DNA of 12,175 nt, taken from an uncultured Bacteroides sp. Its GTDB lineage: Bacteria > Bacteroidota > Bacteroidia > Bacteroidales > Bacteroidaceae. A program made the translations under genes and the position numbers. The notes beneath the pieces are model-generated. The model was not told the origin of the DNA. It did not search any database and saw only the letters and a list, made by a program, of their open reading frames with translations. Location: assembly GCA_934716785.1 (NCBI GenBank), contig CAKUYM010000104.1, forward strand, positions 1 through 12,175. Direction: 5' to 3'. Shown piece by piece: positions 1 to 5,710 of this stretch (positions within the stretch are counted from its first letter, which is position 1; every line of letters begins with the position of its first letter).

Positions 1-1365
1 GACGGTGACCAATTGGCTGATATAGCTGACTGGTATGCCACTGAACAAAGATTTGCTGAAGCACAGGAAGTCATCGACTACGGATTCCACTTGCATCCCG
101 GAAACACAGACTTGCTGATACAGCAGGCTTATCTTTATCTCGACCTGTATCTGTTGCAGGATGCCAAGGATACGGTCGCTACCATTAGCGAAGAGTACTC
201 CCCCGAAGTAAAGATGCTTAAAGCCGAACTGCTGCTGAACGAAGAAAAACCGGAAGAAGCATGTCAGCTACTGGAAACAATCGCCGCTGATATCGATCTT
301 GACACACTCGTTGAGATTGTACATCTCTTCCTCGATTTGAGATACCCTCAATATGCTTTGGAATGGTTGGAGAAAGGGAAGCCCCGCTATGCCGAAGAAG
401 AAGAAGAATACCAAGCACTTACAGCCGATAGCCTATTGGCTGCACATGAGCTTGATGCTGCCATTGAAGTATACAACAAACTGATAGATAAATCCCCCTA
501 CAACACTGCTTACTGGATGGGATTGGCCAAAATCTATTTCATCAAGGAGAATATCGAAAAATCCGTTGAGGCTTGCGATTTTGCATTGGCAGCCGACGAA
601 ACCTACGGAGAAGCCTATGCCTACAGGGCACACAATTACTTCTATCTGAACCATCCGGATGCAGCCATCGCGGTTTATCAGAAAGCAATAGACTACAAGG
701 CTATCCCCCCTATGTTGGGGTATATGTTTATGGGATTGTCATACGCCAATAAAGAAGAATGGGAAAAGGCGGCAGACTGTTACACAAGAGTGATAGAATG
801 TTTCAAAGAAGAAGATGACGAAAACTCCATCTTATTGATAGACACCTATACCAGCAAAGCAGCTGTTGTCTCTCAACTCGGAAGATTCAATGAAGCACAT
901 CAGCTATGCGATAAAGCAAAAGAAATAGACCCGGACGACAGCCATATTTACCTGACAGATGGGAAAGTGTATTTGGAGGAGGGAAAGAAAGACAAGGCGG
1001 CAAAAGCTTTCGAGAAGGCAATGGAACTCAATCCCGATGTGGATATGTGCCACATGGTAGCTTCCGCTTATTCGGAAAACGAATATCTGCATGAAGCAAA
1101 AACATACTACGAAATGGCTTATAAGATTGACCCGCAATACGACCAAGTAGCAGATAAACTAAGTATCCTCAGCCTTGTTATAGACAACGATGTGGAAAAA
1201 TTCATCAAATACAATAATGAAAGCCAGCACCCGCTTGGCGAGGACGTTATTTCAGGGTGGATTGCCAAGGACGGTCATAATGAAGAAGAAAAGCAGATGC
1301 TCGTGGAACTATTGAGGCGCATAAAAGAAGAGAAAAACAAAAAAGAAAATAATAATCAATTTTAA
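1..1365 (+). CDS. Tetratricopeptide repeat (TPR) protein, 5' end outside window
   Basis: The reading frame is open from the first base (D-G-D-Q before the first TTG at 13), so the true start lies upstream and this is a C-terminal portion of about 454 residues. The protein is almost wholly helical TPR repeats. Clear repeat units include the segments around AYWMGLAKIYFIKENIEKSV, YAYRAHNYFYLNHPDAAIAV, IYLTDGKVYLEEGKKDKAAK and YSENEYLHEAKTYYEMAYKI, with the usual G/A-x-x-Y and A-x-x-x-Y/F spacing and D-P/N-P between units. The tail is lysine, glutamate and asparagine rich and probably unstructured. No catalytic domain, membrane segment or signal is seen in this part. TPR arrays bind partner proteins; the partner cannot be read from sequence. 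The dedA-family gene starts 23 nt after the stop, so the two are probably co-transcribed. Confidence 0.9.
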   Translation, partial: DGDQLADIADWYATEQRFAEAQEVIDYGFHLHPGNTDLLIQQAYLYLDLYLLQDAKDTVATISEEYSPEVKMLKAELLLNEEKPEEACQLLETIAADIDLDTLVEIVHLFLDLRYPQYALEWLEKGKPRYAEEEEEYQALTADSLLAAHELDAAIEVYNKLIDKSPYNTAYWMGLAKIYFIKENIEKSVEACDFALAADETYGEAYAYRAHNYFYLNHPDAAIAVYQKAIDYKAIPPMLGYMFMGLSYANKEEWEKAADCYTRVIECFKEEDDENSILLIDTYTSKAAVVSQLGRFNEAHQLCDKAKEIDPDDSHIYLTDGKVYLEEGKKDKAAKAFEKAMELNPDVDMCHMVASAYSENEYLHEAKTYYEMAYKIDPQYDQVADKLSILSLVIDNDVEKFIKYNNESQHPLGEDVISGWIAKDGHNEEEKQMLVELLRRIKEEKNKKENNNQF

Positions 1366-1388
1366 TTAAACTCTATCCCTAAAAAGAA

Positions 1389-2027
1389 ATGGAATCAGTA
1401 GCTTTTATCCAGTGGTGCCTGGATCATTTGAACTATTGGACTATCACCTTATTGATGGCTATCGAAAGTTCTTTCATACCTTTCCCTTCGGAAGTGGTTA
1501 TCCCGCCGGCTGCCTACAAAGCGGCGGTCAACGATGAGCTCAATATCTATCTGGTAGTTGTATTTGCCACTATCGGAGCCAATATCGGAGCGTTAATCAA
1601 CTATTATCTGGCTAAATGGCTGGGACGCCCCATCATCTACAAGTTTGCCAATAGCCGTATCGGGCATATCTGCCTGATTGATGAAGCCAAAGTGCACAAT
1701 GCCGAGGTCTACTTCGAGAAGCATGGCGCACTTTCCACCTTTATCGGCCGTTTGATTCCCGCTGTCCGCCAGTTGATATCCATACCTGCCGGACTGGCTC
1801 AGATGAAGTTGCACACCTTCCTGCTCTACACCACTTTGGGAGCAGGTTTGTGGAACACCATTCTGGCAGTCATCGGCTATCAGTTGGCCAGAGTACCCGG
1901 CATTGACAGCGAGCAGAAGCTGATTGAAAAAGTGACGGAATACAGTCATGAAATAGGCTATGGCTTCATCGCCATCGGCATATTCATCGTCGGTTTTCTG
2001 ATTTATAAAGGGATGAAGAAGAAATAA
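1389..2027 (+). CDS. DedA family (SNARE-associated/VTT) integral membrane protein
   Basis: A 212-residue polytopic membrane protein of the size usual for DedA. Family hallmarks: an N-terminal re-entrant/helix segment with acidic residues (E26 and E35 in IESSFIPFPSEVVIPPAA), a glycine-rich helix near 54-75, and the signature FIGRLIPAVRQLISIPAG (about 118-135) carrying the two conserved arginines R121 and R127. Further hydrophobic helices lie at about 142-165 and 188-207, followed by a lysine-rich cytoplasmic end. DedA proteins are proton-motive-force-linked transporters; several members flip undecaprenyl phosphate or phosphatidylethanolamine across the inner membrane. Which lipid this member moves is not shown by sequence. 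The start ATG at 1389 follows an A-rich stretch typical of Bacteroidales, with no clear Shine-Dalgarno. It probably shares a transcript with the upstream TPR gene. Confidence 0.9.
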   Translation: MESVAFIQWCLDHLNYWTITLLMAIESSFIPFPSEVVIPPAAYKAAVNDELNIYLVVVFATIGANIGALINYYLAKWLGRPIIYKFANSRIGHICLIDEAKVHNAEVYFEKHGALSTFIGRLIPAVRQLISIPAGLAQMKLHTFLLYTTLGAGLWNTILAVIGYQLARVPGIDSEQKLIEKVTEYSHEIGYGFIAIGIFIVGFLIYKGMKKK

Positions 2028-2034
2028 ACCATAC

Positions 2035-2081
2035 AAAGACAGGGACACATCAATACCGTTCTTTAATGTGCCCCTGCCTTT
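2035..2081. terminator. Bidirectional terminator hairpin between dedA and tpx
   Basis: Two 16-nt arms (2035-2050 and 2066-2081) are inverted repeats with a 15-nt loop. Read on the minus strand all 16 positions pair, two of them as G-U; on the plus strand those two become A-C mismatches. The outer AAA/TTT pairs give short U stretches on both sides. It sits in the 84-bp gap between convergent genes, where a shared terminator is expected. Confidence 0.7.
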
Positions 2082-2111
2082 AAGAGAATGTTGATGACCC
2101 AGCGGATCATG

Positions 2112-2612
2112 TTATTTTATCGCAGCCAATGCTTTGTCATAATCAGGTTCTTGTGTAATTTCCGGCACGAGCTCGGTATAAGCCACTTTGCCGTCTTTAC
2201 CGATTACGACTACCGCACGTGCGAGGAGTCCGGCTAATGGTCCGTCTGCCATACGTACCCCGTAGCTCTCATCGAAATCCGAGAAACGGAAGTCTGACAA
2301 TGGAATCACATTTTCGATACCTTCTGTCGTACAGAAACGTGCGTGTGCAAACGGGAGATCTTTAGAAATGGCCAACACGACCGTATCTTTCATACCGGCA
2401 GCCATCTTGTTGAATTTGCGTACAGACGTAGCACATACGCTTGTATCCAGACTTGGAAAAATATTGAGAATTACATTCTTACCATTCAAGTTCTTCAGAG
2501 AGAAAGAAGATAAGTCTGTTTTCACCAGTTCGAAGTCAGGAGCGACTTTGCCTGTTTGTATAAATTCACCGATCAGCTTCACCGGTTGTCCCTTGAAATT
2601 TGTTGTTGCCAT
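2112..2612 (-). CDS. tpx: Thiol peroxidase (Tpx-type, atypical 2-Cys peroxiredoxin)
   Basis: A 166-residue cytoplasmic peroxiredoxin, the normal length for Tpx. It reduces hydrogen peroxide and organic hydroperoxides using thioredoxin. The peroxidatic cysteine is C60 in the Tpx signature FPSLDTSVCATSVRKFN, with T57 in the active-site loop. The resolving cysteine is C94 in ARFCTTEG, the position typical of the Tpx subfamily, where both cysteines are in one chain. The N-terminal part (VKLIGEFIQTGKVAPDFELV) and the GPLAGLLARAVVVIGKDGKV strand also match the family. The start ATG at 2612 gives the usual MATT-x-F-K-G beginning. It is transcribed alone, divergent from the HdeD-like gene across an AT-rich 156-bp region. 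I find no exact TAnnTTTG upstream; the nearest is TAATTTTT (2631-2638, minus strand). In Bacteroides, peroxide genes are commonly under OxyR, but I see no clear OxyR site. Confidence 0.95.
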   Translation of the reverse strand: MATTNFKGQPVKLIGEFIQTGKVAPDFELVKTDLSSFSLKNLNGKNVILNIFPSLDTSVCATSVRKFNKMAAGMKDTVVLAISKDLPFAHARFCTTEGIENVIPLSDFRFSDFDESYGVRMADGPLAGLLARAVVVIGKDGKVAYTELVPEITQEPDYDKALAAIK

Positions 2613-2654
2613 AATGTATCTATTATATTAAAAAATTACTCATATTTAAAATCA

Positions 2655-2666
2655 CTTTATATAAAG
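2655..2666. promoter_or_regulatory. Perfect 12-bp palindrome in tpx/HdeD-like divergent region
   Basis: CTTTATATAAAG reads the same on both strands and lies 43 bp upstream of the tpx start codon, in a region otherwise lacking exact promoter consensus. A dimeric regulator could bind here, but AT-only palindromes also arise by chance in such DNA, so function is uncertain. Confidence 0.3.
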
Positions 2667-2692
2667 AACAACCGTTACACCCAATATGTTCA

Positions 2693-2706
2693 CGAAAAAC
2701 TTTTCG
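2693..2706. promoter_or_regulatory. Compact dyad CGAAAA-AC-TTTTCG between tpx and HdeD-like gene
   Basis: A 6-bp inverted repeat with a 2-bp centre, flanked by near-symmetric GTT (2688-2690) and AAC (2708-2710). The 2-base centre is too small for an RNA hairpin loop, which favours a protein-binding dyad over a terminator. It lies about 63 bp upstream of the HdeD-like start and 81 bp upstream of tpx. No regulator can be named. Confidence 0.3.
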
Positions 2707-2768
2707 CAACCCAAATTGTTATAACACAACGAAATCAATAATAATATTCAAATAAAAACATCAAACGT

Positions 2769-3332
2769 ATGGAAACAGAAATCTATGAGATGGAACATCC
2801 GGTAAGAAACTGGTGGACCTCTCTCCTTTTAGGCATTGTGTATATTATCGTAGCCTTTTGGCTCATGTTCTCTCCGCTAAGCAGCTACATAGCCCTAAGC
2901 ATAGTATTCAGCGCATCTATGCTGACAAGCGGTGTGCTGGAGATCGTATTTGCCCTCAGCAATAAAAAAAGCGTTCCCAGTTGGGGATGGTACATTGCAG
3001 GCGGGCTGATAGACATTGTATTGGGCATTTATCTCATCGCCTACCCGATGATCAGCATGGAAGTCATTCCTTTCATCATAGCCTTCTGGCTTATGTTCCG
3101 CGGGTTCTCTTCCACCGGCTATTCTATCGACCTGAAACGTTATGGCACCCGCGACTGGGGCTGGTACATGGCTTTCGGAATCCTTGCCATCCTTTGCTCG
3201 TTGCTGATATTATGGCAACCTGCTGTCGGAGCGCTCTATGCAGTGTACATGATATCTTTCGCTTTCCTCATCATCGGGATTTTCCGCATCATGCTTTCGT
3301 TCGAGTTGAGGAAGTTGCGTAAAAGAAAATAA
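2769..3332 (+). CDS. HdeD/DUF308 family six-helix membrane protein
   Basis: A 187-residue protein with six predicted membrane helices (about 15-34, 40-62, 72-92, 97-115, 129-149, 153-177), the HdeD/DUF308 architecture of three two-helix repeats. The repeat signal is visible: helix starts carry W-x-x-x-L/A-G (NWWTSLLLGI, WGWYIAGGLID, WGWYMAFGIL), each followed by hydrophobic segments with proline (SPLSSY, YPMISM, QPAVGA) between paired helices. The C-terminus (RKLRKRK) is strongly basic and therefore probably cytoplasmic. E. coli HdeD is linked to acid resistance at high cell density; most homologues have no defined role, and nothing here fixes one. The ATG at 2769 follows an A-rich leader. 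The gene is monocistronic: a promoter for the next gene begins about 35 bp past its stop. Confidence 0.85.
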   Translation: METEIYEMEHPVRNWWTSLLLGIVYIIVAFWLMFSPLSSYIALSIVFSASMLTSGVLEIVFALSNKKSVPSWGWYIAGGLIDIVLGIYLIAYPMISMEVIPFIIAFWLMFRGFSSTGYSIDLKRYGTRDWGWYMAFGILAILCSLLILWQPAVGALYAVYMISFAFLIIGIFRIMLSFELRKLRKRK

Positions 3333-3361
3333 AATACTTTCGACACTTACTTTAGTATTTT
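3331..3361 (+). terminator. Possible weak AT-rich terminator after HdeD-like gene
   Basis: Perfect 8-bp inverted repeat AAAATACT (3331-3338) / AGTATTTT (3354-3361) with a 15-nt loop, beginning at the last two bases of the stop codon and ending in TTTT. The stem has only two G/C pairs, so it would be weak. It also overlaps the -33 zone of the following promoter and may instead be an operator-like dyad. Confidence 0.35.
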
Positions 3362-3365
3362 GCAT

Positions 3366-3373
3366 TATCTTTG
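3366..3373 (+). promoter_or_regulatory. Bacteroides-type -7 element (TATCTTTG) of the DUF4494-yggS-DHOD operon
   Basis: Exact match to TAnnTTTG. Transcription would start near 3380, giving a leader of about 40 nt before the ATG at 3420. The -33 region about 18-21 bp upstream is poor (no TTTG). The position of this element rules out the upstream TTG at 3360 as the start codon of the next gene. Confidence 0.6.
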
Positions 3374-3419
3374 CATACCAATTTACATAAATCTATTAAT
3401 TAAAAAAAGTAAGAAAATT

Positions 3420-3899
3420 ATGGCAATGCATACATGGTTTGAATGTAAGATCCGTTATGAGAAAGTAATGGAAAACGGCATGCAGAAAAAAGTAACCGAA
3501 CCTTATCTCGTTGATGCTCTCAGCTTTACAGAAGCTGAAGCACGCATCATAGAAGAAATGACCCCATTCATTTCGGGGGAGTTCACCGTTTCCGATATCA
3601 AGCGTGCCAACTATAGCGAACTCTTCCCAAGCGATGAAGAGAGCGCCGACCGCTGGTTTAAATGTAAACTCATTTTCATCACACTGGATGAGAAGAGCGG
3701 TGCAGAGAAAAAGACCTCCACGCAGGTATTGGTACAAGCTGCCGACTTACGTGACGCAGTGAAGAAGTTGGACGAGGGTATGAAAGGTACAATGGCGGAT
3801 TATCAAATCGGCATGGTGTCCGAGACCCCGCTGATGGACGTATATCCTTATAGTGCCGGTCCGGACGACAAACCGGAATTTGACCCGTCAAAAGCATAA
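3420..3899 (+). CDS. DUF4494 domain-containing protein
   Basis: A 159-residue soluble protein with no signal peptide or membrane segment. It matches a family found in Bacteroidetes and named only as DUF4494, recognisable from the HTWFECKIRYEK start, the VTEPYLVDALSFTEAEARI segment and the ISGEFTVSDIKRANYSELF segment. A second half beginning WFKCKLIFITLDEKSGAEKK resembles the first (WFECK / WFKCK; VTEPYLVDALSFTEAEARI / STQVLVQAADLRDAVKKLDE), suggesting two related alpha/beta units. Function is unknown. ATG 3420 is chosen because it lies just downstream of the promoter at 3366-3373; ATG 3426 is a possible alternative. The stop is 6 nt before the yggS ATG, so translation of the two is probably coupled. 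The operon position next to a PLP-homeostasis protein is the only functional hint. Confidence 0.8.
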   Translation: MAMHTWFECKIRYEKVMENGMQKKVTEPYLVDALSFTEAEARIIEEMTPFISGEFTVSDIKRANYSELFPSDEESADRWFKCKLIFITLDEKSGAEKKTSTQVLVQAADLRDAVKKLDEGMKGTMADYQIGMVSETPLMDVYPYSAGPDDKPEFDPSKA

Positions 3900-3905
3900 G
3901 TGACA

Positions 3906-4580
3906 ATGAGTATTGCTGACGATTTAAAGCAAGTACTGGCCGAGCTCCCACAAGGAGTCCGGCTGGTAGCTGTCTCAAAATTCCATCCCAATGAAGCGAT
4001 AGAAGAAGCATATCAGGCGGGACAGCGTATTTTTGGAGAAAGCAAGGTGCAGGAAATGACAGCTAAATACGAAAGTTTGCCCAAAGATATCGAATGGCAT
4101 TTTATCGGTCACCTGCAAAGCAACAAAATCAAGTACATAATACCCTACGTAGCGATGATACATGGAATCGATACGTACAAATTGCTAACGGAAGTCAACA
4201 AGCAAGCTGCTAAAGCGGGGCGCACTGTCAACTGCCTGCTACAGATACACGTAGCGCAGGAAGAGACGAAGTTTGGTTTCAGCCCGGAAAAATGCCGGGA
4301 GATGCTGAATGCCGGAGAGTGGAAGGAACTTGCCCACGTGCGCATCTGCGGACTGATGGGAATGGCAAGCAACACAGATAACGTTGAACAAATCAACCGC
4401 GAATTTTGTTTACTTGATAGACTCTTTAATGAGTTCAAGGAAACTTGGTTCGCCGACTCAGACGATTTTCGGGAATTATCAATGGGCATGTCACACGATT
4501 ATCACGAAGCGATTGCCGCAGGAAGTACCTTGATACGGGTGGGAAGCAAGATTTTCGGAGAGCGCAATTATAATATTTAA
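3906..4580 (+). CDS. yggS: YggS/PROSC family pyridoxal-5'-phosphate-binding homeostasis protein
   Basis: A 224-residue single-domain fold-type III (alanine-racemase-like TIM barrel) PLP protein, the usual length. The PLP-linking lysine is K25 in RLVAVSKFHP. Other signatures are RIFGESKVQEM, the WHFIGHLQSNK motif, CGLMGMAS, and the phosphate-binding end LSMGMSHDYHEAIAAGSTLIRVGSKIFG. The family keeps free PLP and B6 vitamers in balance and affects amino-acid pools; no enzyme activity is established. The start is set at ATG 3906: a GTG at 3900 is in frame, but it would add only Met-Thr and sits directly on the preceding stop. It follows the DUF4494 gene by 6 nt and precedes the DHOD-like gene by 15 nt, so it is the middle gene of a three-gene operon. 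In many bacteria yggS sits with proC or cell-division genes, so this context differs. Confidence 0.93.
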   Translation: MSIADDLKQVLAELPQGVRLVAVSKFHPNEAIEEAYQAGQRIFGESKVQEMTAKYESLPKDIEWHFIGHLQSNKIKYIIPYVAMIHGIDTYKLLTEVNKQAAKAGRTVNCLLQIHVAQEETKFGFSPEKCREMLNAGEWKELAHVRICGLMGMASNTDNVEQINREFCLLDRLFNEFKETWFADSDDFRELSMGMSHDYHEAIAAGSTLIRVGSKIFGERNYNI

Positions 4581-4595
4581 CCAATCATTTATGCC

Positions 4596-5573
4596 ATGAC
4601 CGATTTAAAAACTGCTTTCGCAGGGCTTTCGCTCAGAAACCCTATCATTATCAGTAGCTCAGGGCTGACCAACAGTGTCGGCAAAAATAAGAAACTGGCC
4701 GAAGACGGTGCCGGTGCCATTGTTCTGAAATCGCTGTTCGAAGAGCAGATTATGCTGGAAGCGGAACAACTGCGTGATCCGGCTTTCTCTGCCGAAGGAA
4801 GCGATTATATGGAAGAATATATCCGCGAGCACAAGTTGGCCGAATACCTAACACTGATTAAAGAAAGCAAAAAAGCATGCCCTATTCCTATCATTGCCAG
4901 CATTAACTGCTACTCTGATTCCGAATGGGTCGACTTTGCCAAACAAATCGAAGAGGCTGGCGCAGATGCACTGGAAATTAATATTCTTGCATTGCAATCC
5001 GACGTACAATATCAATATGGGGCTTTTGAACAACGGCATGTTGATATCCTTCGCCACGTTAAAAAGACAATCAGCATTCCGGTTATCATGAAATTGGGCG
5101 ACAACCTGACGAATCCCGTAGCATTGATCGAACAGCTTCATGCCAACGGTGCAGCGGCAATTGTCCTCTTCAACCGTTTCTATCAACCGGACATCAACAT
5201 CGAAAAACTGGAACATATCTCCGGTGAAGTATTCAGCAATGCGTCTGACCTTGCCACCCCGCTCCGCTGGATTGGGATTGCATCTGCCACTGTAGACAAA
5301 ATCGACTATGCAGCATCCGGTGGAGTGGCTGATGCGGAAGCTGTAGTAAAGGCAATTCTTGCCGGTGCGGCAGCCGTGGAGGTTTGCAGTGCGATCTATC
5401 TGAATACCAACGCATTCATCGGAGAAGCAACACGTTTTCTCTCTGCATGGATGGCACGGAAAGGATTCGACAGTATCGCTCAGTTCAAAGGCAGACTGAA
5501 CATTAAGGATGTAAAAGGTATCAATACTTTCGAACGCACCCAGTTTCTTAAGTATTTCGGGAAGAAAGAATAA
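4596..5573 (+). CDS. Dihydroorotate-dehydrogenase-like FMN-binding TIM-barrel protein
   Basis: A 325-residue soluble flavoprotein of the class 1 DHOD superfamily. FMN/active-site features seen: NPIIISSSGLT (15-25), K45 in GAIVLKS, N104 in ASINC, N129 in DALEINI, K166 in VIMKLGDN, N193 in VLFNRF, and the phosphate-binding glycines of AASGGVADAE and AILAGAAAVEVCS. However, the substrate loop that in true class 1 PyrD reads N-x-S-C/S-P-N reads N129-I-L-A-L-Q here, so the usual catalytic base position is alanine (A132). I therefore call it DHOD-like rather than PyrD. The ATG at 4596 is preceded by an out-of-frame ATG-CCA-TGA that overlaps it. It is the last gene of the DUF4494-yggS operon and is followed by a large hairpin. 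Its substrate is unknown. Confidence 0.87.
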   Translation: MTDLKTAFAGLSLRNPIIISSSGLTNSVGKNKKLAEDGAGAIVLKSLFEEQIMLEAEQLRDPAFSAEGSDYMEEYIREHKLAEYLTLIKESKKACPIPIIASINCYSDSEWVDFAKQIEEAGADALEINILALQSDVQYQYGAFEQRHVDILRHVKKTISIPVIMKLGDNLTNPVALIEQLHANGAAAIVLFNRFYQPDINIEKLEHISGEVFSNASDLATPLRWIGIASATVDKIDYAASGGVADAEAVVKAILAGAAAVEVCSAIYLNTNAFIGEATRFLSAWMARKGFDSIAQFKGRLNIKDVKGINTFERTQFLKYFGKKE

Positions 5574-5584
5574 TAGTTCCAACT

Positions 5585-5665
5585 AAATCAAGCACGGATT
5601 ATGTGAGTTCACGGTTTCGCCAATTAATCTAAAACCGTATAGTCTGCACAATCCGTGCTTGATTT
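5585..5665. terminator. 81-base nested hairpin between DHOD-like gene and phoH
   Basis: Perfect 16-bp outer inverted repeat (5585-5600 AAATCAAGCACGGATT with 5650-5665) enclosing a perfect 7-bp inner stem ACGGTTT (5611-5617) / AAACCGT (5632-5638). A GTG/CAC pairing (5603-5605 with 5647-5649) can extend the outer stem past a 2-nt bulge. It lies 12 bp past the DHOD-like stop, between convergent genes. Only short T stretches follow on either strand, so the call as terminator rests mainly on position and stem strength. Confidence 0.55.
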
Positions 5666-5676
5666 ACATTTATCAT

Positions 5677-5704
5677 GATATCACGTCTCTTAAAAAGTGA
5701 TATC
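5677..5704. terminator. Second hairpin next to the phoH stop
   Basis: Perfect 8-bp inverted repeat GATATCAC (5677-5684) / GTGATATC (5697-5704) with a 12-nt loop. It begins 7 bp past the phoH stop (minus strand); on the plus strand it is followed by TCTTTATTA. It could end phoH transcripts or act as a backup terminator for the plus-strand operon. Confidence 0.45.
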
Positions 5705-5710
5705 TCTTTA

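Noticed and set aside
1593..2048. Antisense ORF of 151 codons within dedA
   Set aside because: Shadow of the conserved DedA frame; glutamine/glycine-rich without domain features.
3360..3419. Upstream TTG start extending the DUF4494 protein by 20 residues
   Set aside because: The extension covers the promoter -7 element (3366-3373) and does not resemble the family's N-terminus.
3900..3905. GTG start for yggS
   Set aside because: It adds only two residues, sits directly on the previous stop codon, and ATG 3906 is the better start.
4591..4599. Two-codon ORF ATG-CCA-TGA overlapping the DHOD-like start
   Set aside because: Could couple translation from the preceding gene, but such tiny ORFs arise by chance and nothing else supports it.
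4848..5582. Long antisense ORF (244 codons) opposite the DHOD-like gene
   Set aside because: It lies wholly within a well-conserved coding gene, its translation is cysteine-rich and matches nothing I recognise, and it has no promoter or start context.
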